Assembly (NCBI GenBank): GCA_902596745.1
Contig: CACJUZ010000001.1
Location: forward strand, 1-64,000
Length of the DNA stretch: 64,000 nucleotides
Source of the DNA: an uncultured Pelagibacteraceae bacterium
GTDB lineage: Bacteria; Pseudomonadota; Alphaproteobacteria; Pelagibacterales; Pelagibacteraceae
Reading direction: 5' to 3'
The notes below the pieces were generated by a model. That model was not told the origin of the DNA. It saw only the letters and a program-made list of their open reading frames with translations, and made no database searches. Position numbers and translations under genes: made by a program. Of the stretch, positions 9,241 through 17,964 are shown one piece after another. Numbering within the stretch: the stretch's first letter is position 1; every line of letters starts with the position of its first letter.

Positions 9241-10262
9241 TTTAGTTTATTATAAAAGTTTAATTTTTTTGAACTTTTTGAAATATATCCTATTTGGTAA
9301 GGCAAATAGTTTTTAGGAAAATATGTTTTGATTTTTTCAAAATTATTTTTTTTTGCTATAATGCAAAATCCTACACCACAATTAAATGTTCTAAGCATTT
9401 CCTTATCTGAAATATTTTTTGATTTTAGCCAAGAAAAAATCTTTAAAATTTTAATTTTTGACAAATCAATGTTAATTGAAAGCTGGTTTGGCACAGATCT
9501 AGATATATTTTCAATTATGCCTCCACCAGTAATATTAGCTGCTGAGTGAATTAAATTTTTTTTACATAAATTTAAAATTTCTTTAACATAGATCTTTGTG
9601 GGATTAAGCAAATCTTTTTTTATTTCTTTTGGTAATTTATTTTTTTTTAAAATATCTCTTACCAAAGAATAACCATTCGAGTGTATTCCAGATGATGGAA
9701 TCGCGAGAATTATATCTCCTGTTTTGACATTATTTTTTTTTAGAATTTTATTTTTTGAGACAATACCTGTACTAAATCCCGCTAAATCAAATTTATCTTT
9801 TTTATAAATTCCGGGCATTTCCGCAGTTTCACCTCCTATGAGTTCACAATTTGAAATTTTGCAACCTTTTAAAATACCATTTAAAATTTTTTTCAATTTT
9901 TGAAGATTGATTTTATCGATAGCTATATAGTCTAAAAAAAATAAAGGTTTTGCACCTTGAACTATAAGATCGTTTACGCACATAGCTACAAGATCAATAC
10001 CAATAGTGTCTAACTTGTTATATTTGTTAGATAATTCTAACTTTGTTCCCACACCATCGGTACACGATACGATAACTGGATTTTTTACATTTAAAGATTC
10101 TATATCATACAAAGAGCCAAATGAACCAATATTACTCTGCAATTTCTTTCTATTCGTTTTTTGGACATTTTTTTTTGTTAATTTACTTATATGTTTAACA
10201 AATTTGTTTCCGAGAGAAATATCTACGCCACTATTTTTATAACTATAGAGTTTTTTTTTCAT
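9234..10262 (-). CDS. purM: Phosphoribosylformylglycinamidine cyclo-ligase (AIR synthetase)
   Basis: PurM closes the imidazole ring, converting FGAM to AIR with ATP hydrolysis. The 342-residue protein shows the N-terminal YKNSGVDISLGN, the ATP-grip region IVSCTDGVGTKLELSN, the MCVNDLIVQGAKPLFFLDY motif, GGETAEMPGIY and IPSSGIHSNGYSLVR, all in family order. It precedes and overlaps purN. The start is 25 bp from the divergent DUF2066 gene, so any promoters there must overlap. Confidence 0.95.
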   Translation of the reverse strand: MKKKLYSYKNSGVDISLGNKFVKHISKLTKKNVQKTNRKKLQSNIGSFGSLYDIESLNVKNPVIVSCTDGVGTKLELSNKYNKLDTIGIDLVAMCVNDLIVQGAKPLFFLDYIAIDKINLQKLKKILNGILKGCKISNCELIGGETAEMPGIYKKDKFDLAGFSTGIVSKNKILKKNNVKTGDIILAIPSSGIHSNGYSLVRDILKKNKLPKEIKKDLLNPTKIYVKEILNLCKKNLIHSAANITGGGIIENISRSVPNQLSINIDLSKIKILKIFSWLKSKNISDKEMLRTFNCGVGFCIIAKKNNFEKIKTYFPKNYLPYQIGYISKSSKKLNFYNKLKW

Positions 10263-10287
10263 TAATAATAATGATAATTAGTAAAAT

Positions 10288-11331
10288 ATGAAAAATTTAA
10301 AATTTATATTTATCATTTTAATCATTTTATTTAAAACTGGAAATGTTTTATGTGCTGAAAGTATTTTTACTGTTAATAATATTCAAGTAAATAAAAATGC
10401 CTTTAAAAACAAAGAAGAATTAATAAATATCGCTTTTAAAAAAGGATTTGAAAAACTAAATAACAAAATTTTGTTAGAAAAAGATCACGATAAAATTAAA
10501 AATTTAAGCCTTAGAAATATCAAAAATTTAGTCTCTCATTATCAAATAGTAAAAAGTGATAAAGAAATGAAACAAAATTTTGAATTGATTAATTTATATT
10601 TTAAAAGAGACAAAATGTATAATTTTTATAGTAAAAATAATATCAAATACAGCGATGTTAGTGGTAAAATAATTAAGATATTACCAGTGCTATTGTTAGA
10701 TAATGAAATTTTTATTTATGATAATAATTTTTTTTACGACAACTGGTTAATAAATAAAGATGAAAAAAAAAACGAAAACATTGATTATATTTTTCCAATC
10801 GAAAATTTAGAGACGATAGAAACAATTAAAAATAATCAAGATAATTTAGAATTAATTAATTTAAATGAGATTTTTGATAAAGATATTGAAAAAGATAATC
10901 TTTTAGTAATTATAAATTACAATAAACAAAAAACAAATTTTTTTTTAAAAGGAACAATTTCTTCTAAAAAAATAGTTAAAAATTTATTTTTAAGAAGTAA
11001 AAATGAAATAATAGAATATCCAATAATTTTAAAATATCTAAAAGACGAAATCCTTGAAATAGTAAAATCCCAAAATATTATTGATGTTGGAGCACCATCT
11101 TTTTTAAATATTTCTCTTTCTTTAAATAAACAAAACGACTTATTTTTATTCCAAAATATTTTAAGTGAAATAGATTTAGTAGAAAATTTTTATGTAACAG
11201 AATTTAACAATAAAATTGCATATATTAATATAAAATATTACGGTAAAATAAATAAAATTAGAGAAAAATTAATACAAAAAGGATTAGATATTAATTTTAG
11301 TAATAATCAGTGGAGCGCAAGGGTAAAATAA
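10288..11331 (+). CDS. DUF2066 family protein, exported, function unknown
   Basis: A 347-residue protein with a clear signal peptide (hydrophobic core FIFIILIILF, likely cleavage after VLCA). The mature part contains VNNIQVNKNAFKNKEEL, as in DUF2066 proteins, which open with a short beta-strand and a run of helices. The C-terminal third contains a second alpha/beta repeat (ENFYVTEFNNKIAYINIKYYG). No catalytic motif is visible. Position supports the family call: DUF2066 genes commonly sit between purM/purN and a DnaA-like hda gene in Proteobacteria, exactly the order here. It is probably periplasmic. The downstream TTG start of the hda-like gene is one base away, so the two are likely co-translated. 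Confidence 0.6.
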   Translation: MKNLKFIFIILIILFKTGNVLCAESIFTVNNIQVNKNAFKNKEELINIAFKKGFEKLNNKILLEKDHDKIKNLSLRNIKNLVSHYQIVKSDKEMKQNFELINLYFKRDKMYNFYSKNNIKYSDVSGKIIKILPVLLLDNEIFIYDNNFFYDNWLINKDEKKNENIDYIFPIENLETIETIKNNQDNLELINLNEIFDKDIEKDNLLVIINYNKQKTNFFLKGTISSKKIVKNLFLRSKNEIIEYPIILKYLKDEILEIVKSQNIIDVGAPSFLNISLSLNKQNDLFLFQNILSEIDLVENFYVTEFNNKIAYINIKYYGKINKIREKLIQKGLDINFSNNQWSARVK

Positions 11332-11332
11332 A

Positions 11333-11989
11333 TTGAGTCAATTAGTATTAAAATTTCCTTTTAAGACAACATATTTTGAAAAAGATTTTTTTGTATCAAC
11401 AAATAACTTTGAGGCTTATAAGCTAATAGAAAGCTGGCCAAAATGGACTGAAAAAAAAATAAATATTTTTGGTCCAAGTGGATGCGGTAAAACTCACTTA
11501 ATAAACATCTTGAGTAAAAAATTAAAACTGCTGTCAATAAACGCGAAAAAATTTGACGAAAAAATTAATAAATTAGTAGAAAAATTTGATTGTATAGTTA
11601 TAGAAAATCTTGAAGAAAACATGGATGAAAAGTTACTTTATTCATTTATTAATCATGTTTTACAACTTAATAAAATTTTAATTATAAATTCTAAGAAAAG
11701 CTTAAAGAAATTTAAAGTAAATCTAGTAGATTTAAAATCAAGATTAAACAGTTTTATGGAGATTCAGATACAATTACCCACCGATGACCTCATTAGAGTT
11801 ATAATTTCAAAAACATTTTCCGATAAACAAATTGAGTTAAGTAATAAAAATTTAGAATTTATTATCAAAAATATAGAAAGATCTTATGAAAAAGTATTCA
11901 AATTTATCAAAGATATCGACAATAAGTCTTTATCTACTGGAAAATCGATAAATATTAATTTAATAAAAAAAGTATTATCAGATGAATAA
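11333..11989 (+). CDS. hdaA: DnaA paralogue, Hda/HdaA-type regulator of replication initiation
   Basis: Hda-type proteins bind the sliding clamp and stimulate hydrolysis of DnaA-bound ATP, preventing re-initiation. The 218-residue protein begins QLVLKFPF (residues 3-10), which matches the N-terminal clamp-binding motif of Hda (QLxLxF/L). Then comes an AAA+ domain with Walker [11 protein letters not shown] (47-56) and a weak Walker B ending VIENLEE, where Glu replaces the usual first Asp. The DnaA DNA-binding domain IV is absent, as expected for Hda. The start is TTG at 11333; no ATG lies upstream in frame. It overlaps aspS by 8 nt. A plain DnaA fragment is unlikely because the clamp motif is intact. 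Confidence 0.75.
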   Translation: MSQLVLKFPFKTTYFEKDFFVSTNNFEAYKLIESWPKWTEKKINIFGPSGCGKTHLINILSKKLKLLSINAKKFDEKINKLVEKFDCIVIENLEENMDEKLLYSFINHVLQLNKILIINSKKSLKKFKVNLVDLKSRLNSFMEIQIQLPTDDLIRVIISKTFSDKQIELSNKNLEFIIKNIERSYEKVFKFIKDIDNKSLSTGKSININLIKKVLSDE

Positions 11990-13769
11990 ATATAGAACTC
12001 ATAATTGCTCAGAATTAAACGAGAAGGATAACAATAAAATTGTAACTTTATCTGGATGGGTACATAGAAAAAGAGATCATGGAAATTTATTATTTATAGA
12101 TCTAAGAGATCATTTTGGATTAACGCAATGCGTTGTTGAAAACAAAAATAAATTTTTTAAAGTTCTTGAAAAAATTAAACCAGAGTCTGTGATTTGCATA
12201 AATGGCAAAGTTGTTAAGAGAGAAAAGGGAACAGAAAACTTAGATCTAGAAACCGGGAAAATCGAAGTAAGTATTCAAACAATGAAAATTTTAGCAGAAT
12301 CTAATGAACTACCAATGCCTGTATTTGGTGAACAAAATTATCCAGAAGATATAAGATTAAAATATAGATTTTTAGATCTTCGAAGAGAAGAAATGCATAA
12401 AAATATTATATTAAGATCAAATGTAATTTCTTTTATAAGGTCTGAAATGCTTAAACTAGGTTTTTTAGAATTTCAAACTCCAATTTTAACTTCTTCAAGC
12501 CCTGAGGGCGCAAGAGACTTTTTAGTACCTAGTAGACTTAACCCAGGCAAATTTTATGCTTTGCCACAAGCACCTCAACAATTTAAACAATTAATAATGG
12601 TTTCAGGATTTGATAAGTATTTTCAAATAGCTCCATGTTTTAGAGACGAAGATGCTAGAGCTGACAGAAGTCCAGGTGAATTTTATCAACTTGATATTGA
12701 GATGTCATTTGTAGAACAAGAAGATGTTTTTCAAGTCGTTGAGTCCTTAATGGTAAATCTTTTTAAAAAGTTTTCATCAAAAAAAATTTTGTATTCTAAA
12801 TTTCCTAGGATACCATACTCAAAAGCTATGCTAGATTACGGTACTGATAAACCTGACTTAAGAAATCCATTATTAATAAATGATATAACTGAAATTTTTA
12901 ACAGAGATGATATTAAATTCGATATATTTAAAAAATTAGTTAAAAAAGGTTCTAAAGTAAGATCTATAGTGACGAAAAATACAAAAGATAAACCAAGAAG
13001 TTTTTTTGATAATATTGATAGATGGGCTAAAGAGCAAGGAGCTTCTGGTTTAGCTTACTTTACTTTAGAAAAAACAGATAAAATTTCTGGGAAAGGACCT
13101 GTTGGAAAATTTTTTAGTGAGGAGTCATTAAAAGAACTAATGAAAATTTGTAAGATGGATATCGGCGATAGTATATTTATGGCTTGTGGAAATAAAAATG
13201 AAATTGAAAAAATTTTATCAATTTCGAGAGATAAAATTGCTAGAGACTTAAACCTAATAAATGAAAATCAACATGCTTTTTGTTGGATTGTTGATTATCC
13301 AATGTTTGAACTGGATGAACAAACCAAAAAAATCAAATTTAGCCACAATCCTTTTTCTATGCCACAAGGTGATTTTGAAAAATTAAATTTTAATGATCCA
13401 TTAAATATTAAAGCATTTCAGTATGATATTGTTTGTGATGGAGTAGAACTTTCGTCTGGTGCAATTAGAAATCATATTCCAGAATTAATGTATAAACTTT
13501 TTTCAATAGCTGGATATGGAAAAAAAGAAGTGGAAGATAAATTTAGTGGAATGATTAACGCATTAAGTTATGGCGCACCTCCACATGGAGGGATTGCACC
13601 TGGCATAGATAGAATTGTAATGTTGTTAGCAAATGAAAAAAATATAAGAGAGGTCACCCTTTTTCCAATGAATCAAAATGCTCAAGATCTTATGATGAAA
13701 GCTCCATCAAATGTTGATGATAAACAACTAAAGGAGCTAAGTATAAAAAAAGATATAAAAAAAATTTAG
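11982..13769 (+). CDS. aspS: Aspartyl-tRNA synthetase
   Basis: A class II synthetase charging tRNA-Asp. It has an N-terminal OB-fold anticodon-binding domain ([20 protein letters not shown], residues 25-45). The catalytic core carries motif 2 ([19 protein letters not shown], near 220-240), the bacterial-type GAD insertion (about 285-410), and motif 3 at the C-terminus ([13 protein letters not shown]). The 595-residue length is standard. Whether it is discriminating or also charges tRNA-Asn cannot be told from sequence here. Its TAG stop overlaps, on the opposite strand, the stop of the convergent NrdJ-like gene by 4 nt. Confidence 0.96.
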   Translation: MNKYRTHNCSELNEKDNNKIVTLSGWVHRKRDHGNLLFIDLRDHFGLTQCVVENKNKFFKVLEKIKPESVICINGKVVKREKGTENLDLETGKIEVSIQTMKILAESNELPMPVFGEQNYPEDIRLKYRFLDLRREEMHKNIILRSNVISFIRSEMLKLGFLEFQTPILTSSSPEGARDFLVPSRLNPGKFYALPQAPQQFKQLIMVSGFDKYFQIAPCFRDEDARADRSPGEFYQLDIEMSFVEQEDVFQVVESLMVNLFKKFSSKKILYSKFPRIPYSKAMLDYGTDKPDLRNPLLINDITEIFNRDDIKFDIFKKLVKKGSKVRSIVTKNTKDKPRSFFDNIDRWAKEQGASGLAYFTLEKTDKISGKGPVGKFFSEESLKELMKICKMDIGDSIFMACGNKNEIEKILSISRDKIARDLNLINENQHAFCWIVDYPMFELDEQTKKIKFSHNPFSMPQGDFEKLNFNDPLNIKAFQYDIVCDGVELSSGAIRNHIPELMYKLFSIAGYGKKEVEDKFSGMINALSYGAPPHGGIAPGIDRIVMLLANEKNIREVTLFPMNQNAQDLMMKAPSNVDDKQLKELSIKKDIKKI

Positions 13770-14584
13770 TTTTTAGACTTTAAATTTAAACGGATGTCAC
13801 TCAAATCAACTAATTTTTCCTCGTAGTTACTTCTAACAAAACCTTTTGAAGTAATATTTTTAACGATTTTTAAAAATTTGTCATCACTATTAATTTCTTC
13901 TGTATTCTGAATTTTTGCTATTGAGGGCGTATGTGCTAAATCTTCCTTTCCTAAATAAGAAATCGCTAATTCCCTAAAAACATAATCTAAGATTGAAGTT
14001 GCACTTAAAATTCTATCATTTCCATCAACTTTACCTGATGGTTCAAATTTAGTGTCAATAAAAGCATCAACAAACTCATCTAATGGAACCCCATATTGCA
14101 ATCCTAGAGATATCGCGATAGCAAAATTGTTCATTAATGCTTTTACTAACTCTCCTTCTTTATTTGTATCAATGAAAATTTCTCCAATTTTTCCATCATC
14201 ATATTCACCAGTATGAAGATAAATTTTATGCTCTCCTATCGAGGCTTTTTGAATATATCCTTTTCTCCTGTCAGGCATTTTAAATCTACTACCAATTTTA
14301 GTTTTTATTTTATTTTGAATTTCAGAGTTATTTTGAATTATATTTCCTGCGTTTTTATCAATGTTTTTTTCTAAAACTTGAATTTTTTCCTCATTTTTTT
14401 TTATTTTTGGACTTTTATCACCAATTTTTTTAGTTTTTCGGTTATTTAGCTTAACCTCAATAACCTCGACTACCCCATCATTTCTTTTGTCTATTTCAGC
14501 CATAGATTTCTCATTTAATTCATTAAGGCTATGAACAGTTTTAAAAGTGCAAGTATAAAATGTTTCTACTAAATATTTTTTCAT
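13766..14584 (-). CDS. Stand-alone NrdJ-type C-terminal domain protein
   Basis: A 272-residue protein whose residues 104-220 closely resemble the C-terminal region of vitamin B12-dependent (class II) ribonucleotide reductase NrdJ. Key stretches are [55 protein letters not shown] and [18 protein letters not shown]. The reductase's catalytic barrel, its active-site cysteines and its B12-binding parts are absent. Residues 1-50 form a separate conserved-looking unit ([19 protein letters not shown]), joined by a Lys/Asn-rich linker (51-100). It is a complete ORF with its own ATG, so not an obvious remnant. Function is unknown: a role in sensing or regulating nucleotide reduction is conceivable but unproven. 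It is convergent with aspS, stop codons overlapping. Confidence 0.65.
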   Translation of the reverse strand: MKKYLVETFYTCTFKTVHSLNELNEKSMAEIDKRNDGVVEVIEVKLNNRKTKKIGDKSPKIKKNEEKIQVLEKNIDKNAGNIIQNNSEIQNKIKTKIGSRFKMPDRRKGYIQKASIGEHKIYLHTGEYDDGKIGEIFIDTNKEGELVKALMNNFAIAISLGLQYGVPLDEFVDAFIDTKFEPSGKVDGNDRILSATSILDYVFRELAISYLGKEDLAHTPSIAKIQNTEEINSDDKFLKIVKNITSKGFVRSNYEEKLVDLSDIRLNLKSKN

Positions 14585-14676
14585 TTATTTGGATGAATCT
14601 GATAATTGATCATATATATAAATTATAGTAAGTGTCTATAATATTATAATACAATTTTAAATTGTGTGGATTTAGT

Positions 14677-15033
14677 ATGATAGGATTAAAACAAATTTTT
14701 ACTTGGTGGAACAAGAACACTATTGGAACTTTTTTAAAGACTTTATTTTCTGGAAAATTTGTAGGAAGTGATGAATTTGGTAATAAATACTATAAAAACA
14801 CTAAAGATGAAAGATGGGTCATTTATGCCAAAGACATTGAGGCTACGAAAATAACATCTGATTGGTTTCTATGGATGCATCACACTGTAAATGATATTCC
14901 ATTAGAATCACAAAAAAAATTTAATTGGCAAAAAAGCCACACACAAAATTTATCAGGAACAAATAAAGCTTATAAACCAAATAAAATATCAAAAAAAAAT
15001 AAATTTAAGAATTATGAAGCTTGGAAAGATTAA
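14677..15033 (+). CDS. NDUFA12-family accessory subunit of complex I
   Basis: This is a homologue of the mitochondrial complex I accessory subunit NDUFA12 (B17.2), found in alphaproteobacteria as an extra peripheral-arm subunit or assembly factor. Diagnostic stretches are SGKFVGSDEFGNKYYKN, DERWVIYAKDIEATKI and DWFLWMHHTVNDIP. I place the start at ATG 14677 (MIGLKQIF, 118 aa); an in-frame TTG at 14662 would add five unlikely residues. The nuo operon lies about 36 kb away, so the gene is unlinked as in other alphaproteobacteria. It overlaps the DUF2155 gene by 20 nt. Confidence 0.88.
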   Translation: MIGLKQIFTWWNKNTIGTFLKTLFSGKFVGSDEFGNKYYKNTKDERWVIYAKDIEATKITSDWFLWMHHTVNDIPLESQKKFNWQKSHTQNLSGTNKAYKPNKISKKNKFKNYEAWKD

Positions 15034-15526
15034 GTTTTGTTTTATTATACTATTTGCTTTAACCTTAAACCTAAAGGCAGAAGATAGAATACTCTCAGCA
15101 CCTATCATAAATTTAGAAAGTTTAGAACCTAGCTATGAAAATCTAGAAAATGAAAAAGATATAAATTCCAATTTAAATACTAAGATTAAAAAGAGGAAAA
15201 CAATCGGTAAAAATGGTGATAATTTAAAATTTGTGAATTTACTTGGTTTAGACAAAATCACTGCAAAAACATTTCCTATAAAAATTAAATTAGGGGAAAC
15301 ATATAAATTTGGTTTACTAGAAATCAAGGCTTTAAAATGTGGTATTACAAACAGTACAAAAATGAAGAATGATACCGTGGCTTATTTGCAAGTAAGAGAT
15401 ATTTCAGAAAATCAAAATGAAAAAGTTTTTATTTTTAATGGTTGGACATTTTCTTCAAATCCATCATTAGCACCTATTGATCATGCAATATACGATATTT
15501 GGCTTGTGGGTTGCGAAAGTGCTTAA
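15014..15526 (+). CDS. DUF2155 family exported protein
   Basis: A 170-residue protein with an N-terminal signal peptide (FCFIILFALTLNLKA). The C-terminal DUF2155 domain (about residues 75-170) is recognised by GLDKITAKTFPIKIKLGE, FGLLEIKALKCG, VFIFNGWTFSSNPSLAP and the terminal IDHAIYDIWLVGCES. Two cysteines (in LKCGITN and VGCES) could pair in the periplasm. No function is established. The gene overlaps the upstream NDUFA12 homologue and is usually found beside accB-accC in alphaproteobacteria, as here, although the aat gene often found between them is missing. Its stop overlaps the accC stop by 4 nt on the other strand. Confidence 0.85.
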   Translation: MKLGKIKFCFIILFALTLNLKAEDRILSAPIINLESLEPSYENLENEKDINSNLNTKIKKRKTIGKNGDNLKFVNLLGLDKITAKTFPIKIKLGETYKFGLLEIKALKCGITNSTKMKNDTVAYLQVRDISENQNEKVFIFNGWTFSSNPSLAPIDHAIYDIWLVGCESA

Positions 15527-16860
15527 AAAAACTTTTCTTTGCCTAACCAATTTGTATCAAAAGTTGAGTCTATAAATTTTGTGTGACGTAATATTCTCTT
15601 ATGCAACTCAATTGTTGTAGTAACCCCTTCCAAAACAAATTCATCCAAAGATCTTAAAGTTCTTTGTATCGCTTCAGTTCTATTTCTGCCCTTACATATA
15701 ATTTTTGCAATTAAACTGTCATAATATGGTGTAATTTTGCATCCCTGAAATATAGATCCATCGACTCTAGTTCTAAAACCTGATGGTTGATGACAGACTT
15801 TAATTATACCTGGGCTAGGTTGAAAATTTTTTGACGGGTCTTCAGCATTAATTCTACACTCAATTGAGTGACCCCTTGGATTAATATCGTTTTGTTTTAA
15901 TGCTGTATCCCCAGTAAAAGCAATCCAAAGCTGTTCTTTGACTATATCAATTCCTGTTTGGACTTCAGTCACAGGATGTTCAACTTGAACTCTAGTATTC
16001 ATTTCTAGAAAATAAAATTTTCCGTTTTCATAAATGAACTCAACTGTCCCAGCGCCTTCATAACCTATGTTCTCTACCATTTTAACAGTTTTTTTTAACA
16101 AATCTGCTCTTTGTTCCTCAGTCAAAACTGGGCTGGGAGTTTCCTCAATTAATTTTTGATGCCTCCTTTGAACTGAACAATCTCTTTCACCTAATTGTAC
16201 AGTTCTATTTTTTCCGGACATAATTTGCACTTCAATATGTCTTGGATTTTTAAAATATTTTTCAATGTATAAATCATCATTTCCAAAATACTTTTTTGCC
16301 TCATTTTTTGCTAAAGAGAATAACTCTGAAAGTTTTGACTCGTTATCAACAATTTTCATCCCTTTACCGCCACCACCTGCTGCTGCTTTAATTAAAATTG
16401 GATAACCAATTTCTTTACACAGACTTTTTGCTTCTTCATATGATTTAACCGATCCATCTGATCCTTCAATTATTGGTAAACCATTTTTTTTTGCTATAAT
16501 TTTAGCTTGTATTTTGTCTCCCATTTCTCCTATCAGTTTTGAACTCGGTCCTATAAATTTAATTCCATGTTTCGTTACAATTTCTGCAAACTTTGCATTT
16601 TCAGATAAAAAACCATATCCAGGGTGAATTGCCTCTGCTCCTGTCAAATCAACAGCAGACATTAAAGCTGAAATATTTAAGTAACTATTTTGAGGCTGAT
16701 GCGATCCAATACAAACACTTTCATCTGCCAATCTTACATGCATTGAGTCCGAGTCCACATCAGAATGAACTGCTACAGTGTTAATGCCCCACTCTTTACA
16801 TGCTCTTATTATTCTTACAGCTATTTCACCTCTATTAGCTATTAATACCTTTTTAAACAT
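15523..16860 (-). CDS. accC: Acetyl-CoA carboxylase biotin carboxylase subunit
   Basis: AccC carboxylates the biotin carried by AccB using ATP and bicarbonate, the first half-reaction of fatty acid synthesis. Features: N-terminal KVLIANRGEIAVRIIRACKE; HPGYGFLSENAKFA; ATP-grasp glycine loop KAAAGGGGKGMKIV (near residue 160); EKYFKNPRHIEVQI; the ERDCSVQRRHQKLIEE motif; MNTRVQVEHPVTE; and the C-terminal biotin carboxylase domain. The 445-residue length is normal. It is the last gene of aroQ-accB-accC, four bases after accB. Confidence 0.97.
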   Translation of the reverse strand: MFKKVLIANRGEIAVRIIRACKEWGINTVAVHSDVDSDSMHVRLADESVCIGSHQPQNSYLNISALMSAVDLTGAEAIHPGYGFLSENAKFAEIVTKHGIKFIGPSSKLIGEMGDKIQAKIIAKKNGLPIIEGSDGSVKSYEEAKSLCKEIGYPILIKAAAGGGGKGMKIVDNESKLSELFSLAKNEAKKYFGNDDLYIEKYFKNPRHIEVQIMSGKNRTVQLGERDCSVQRRHQKLIEETPSPVLTEEQRADLLKKTVKMVENIGYEGAGTVEFIYENGKFYFLEMNTRVQVEHPVTEVQTGIDIVKEQLWIAFTGDTALKQNDINPRGHSIECRINAEDPSKNFQPSPGIIKVCHQPSGFRTRVDGSIFQGCKITPYYDSLIAKIICKGRNRTEAIQRTLRSLDEFVLEGVTTTIELHKRILRHTKFIDSTFDTNWLGKEKFF

Positions 16861-16864
16861 ATTT

Positions 16865-17293
16865 TTATTCTAAAATAAGAAGAGTTTGACCAAACTCAAC
16901 TGGTTGACCATCTGTAACCAAGATTTTTTTTACTACCCCATCCGCTGATGAAGGAACATGATTCATCGTTTTCATTGCTTCAACTATCATAACAGTTTGA
17001 CCTTTTTTAATTTTATCACCAATTTCTACAAATTTTTTTGCACCAGGTTCTGGAGCAAGATAAGCGGTTCCAATTATAGGTGATTTTATTCTAGTACCTT
17101 TTTGTTCTCCACTATCAGTCAAAACACTTTTTGTTGGAGAAACAACTGCGCTCGCTAAACTTTTTTCAGTCGAACTTTTTTGCGCCTTAGAAACTTTAAT
17201 TTTCTTATCCCCATCTTGATATTCAATCTCAGTAATATTAAATTCACTGAGACAACTCACTAGTTCTTTAATTAATTTTTTATCGATTTTCAT
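16865..17293 (-). CDS. accB: Biotin carboxyl carrier protein of acetyl-CoA carboxylase
   Basis: AccB carries biotin between the carboxylase and transferase sites. The C-terminal biotinyl domain has the biotinylation motif VEAMKTMNHV (Lys near residue 107 of 142). It is preceded by the PIIGTAYLAPEPGAKKFVEIG strands and followed by KKILVTDGQPVEFGQTLLIL. An N-terminal helical segment (residues 1-30) and a Ser/Thr-rich linker complete the usual layout. The start codon overlaps the end of aroQ by 4 nt. Confidence 0.96.
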   Translation of the reverse strand: MKIDKKLIKELVSCLSEFNITEIEYQDGDKKIKVSKAQKSSTEKSLASAVVSPTKSVLTDSGEQKGTRIKSPIIGTAYLAPEPGAKKFVEIGDKIKKGQTVMIVEAMKTMNHVPSSADGVVKKILVTDGQPVEFGQTLLILE

Positions 17294-17727
17294 TTATTAA
17301 TTAATCCTATAGAGGCTTTTAAGGCCAAAGTATAGCCTTGAACTCCAAGTCCACAAATAATACCACTAGCTACTTCACTAATCAAAGACTTATGTCTAAA
17401 ATCCTCCCTTTTGTAAATATTAGTAATGTGTAATTCAACTATTGGAATATTTAATATTTTCAAAGCGTCGTGAATAGCTACGGAAGTGTGGGTATATCCT
17501 CCAGCGTTTATAATTAAACAATCCTGGTTATTCCTTGCTTTTTGAATTTCATCAACGATCTCACCCTCAACATTTGATTGAAAAAAAGTTAACTTAATAT
17601 TGTGCTCTTTAGAAAAAGACAAACAATTTTTTTTAATTTCTTCTAATGATGTGTTACCATATTTGTCTTTTTCTCTCTCACCTAATAGGTTAAGATTGGG
17701 ACCATTAATTATTAAAATATTAGACAT
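17290..17727 (-). CDS. aroQ: Type II 3-dehydroquinate dehydratase
   Basis: AroQ removes water from 3-dehydroquinate in the shikimate pathway. The 145-residue protein shows ILIINGPNLNLLGERE followed by KYG (catalytic Tyr), the QSNVEGEIVDEIQKA segment, INAGGYTHTSVAIHDAL and ELHITNIYKREDFRHKSLIS (catalytic His). It is the first gene of a compact aroQ-accB-accC operon, an order widely conserved in Proteobacteria. Divergent thiS begins 32 bp away. Confidence 0.96.
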   Translation of the reverse strand: MSNILIINGPNLNLLGEREKDKYGNTSLEEIKKNCLSFSKEHNIKLTFFQSNVEGEIVDEIQKARNNQDCLIINAGGYTHTSVAIHDALKILNIPIVELHITNIYKREDFRHKSLISEVASGIICGLGVQGYTLALKASIGLINK

Positions 17728-17759
17728 AGTTTGATATAATTAAAATAGTTAACTAAATT

Positions 17760-17963
17760 ATGGCAAAAATTCAATTAAATGGGAAAAAAATAGCCTTAAA
17801 ACAAAATTTTTCAGTATTAGATGTATTGAAAAAATATAAATTAAGTAAAAAAAAGGTTGCTATTGAACTTAATGGTAAAATTATACCCCAAAACAAATAC
17901 AATAGTAAAAAATTAAAAAAAAATGATAAAATTGAAATAGTTCAATTTATCGGTGGGGGTTAA
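17760..17963 (+). CDS. thiS: Sulfur carrier protein ThiS
   Basis: ThiS is a 67-residue ubiquitin-fold protein that carries sulfur as a C-terminal thiocarboxylate for thiazole formation. The C-terminus ends IVQFIGGG, supplying the required terminal Gly-Gly. [13 protein letters not shown] is the central family stretch. The reading frame stops one base before the thiG ATG. Only 32 bp separate it from divergent aroQ, and no TPP riboswitch fits in that space. Confidence 0.92.
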   Translation: MAKIQLNGKKIALKQNFSVLDVLKKYKLSKKKVAIELNGKIIPQNKYNSKKLKKNDKIEIVQFIGGG

Positions 17964-17964
17964 T

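Noticed and set aside
17728-17759. Search for a TPP riboswitch before thiS
   Set aside because: Only 32 bp separate aroQ and thiS, and no TPP aptamer core sequences are present.
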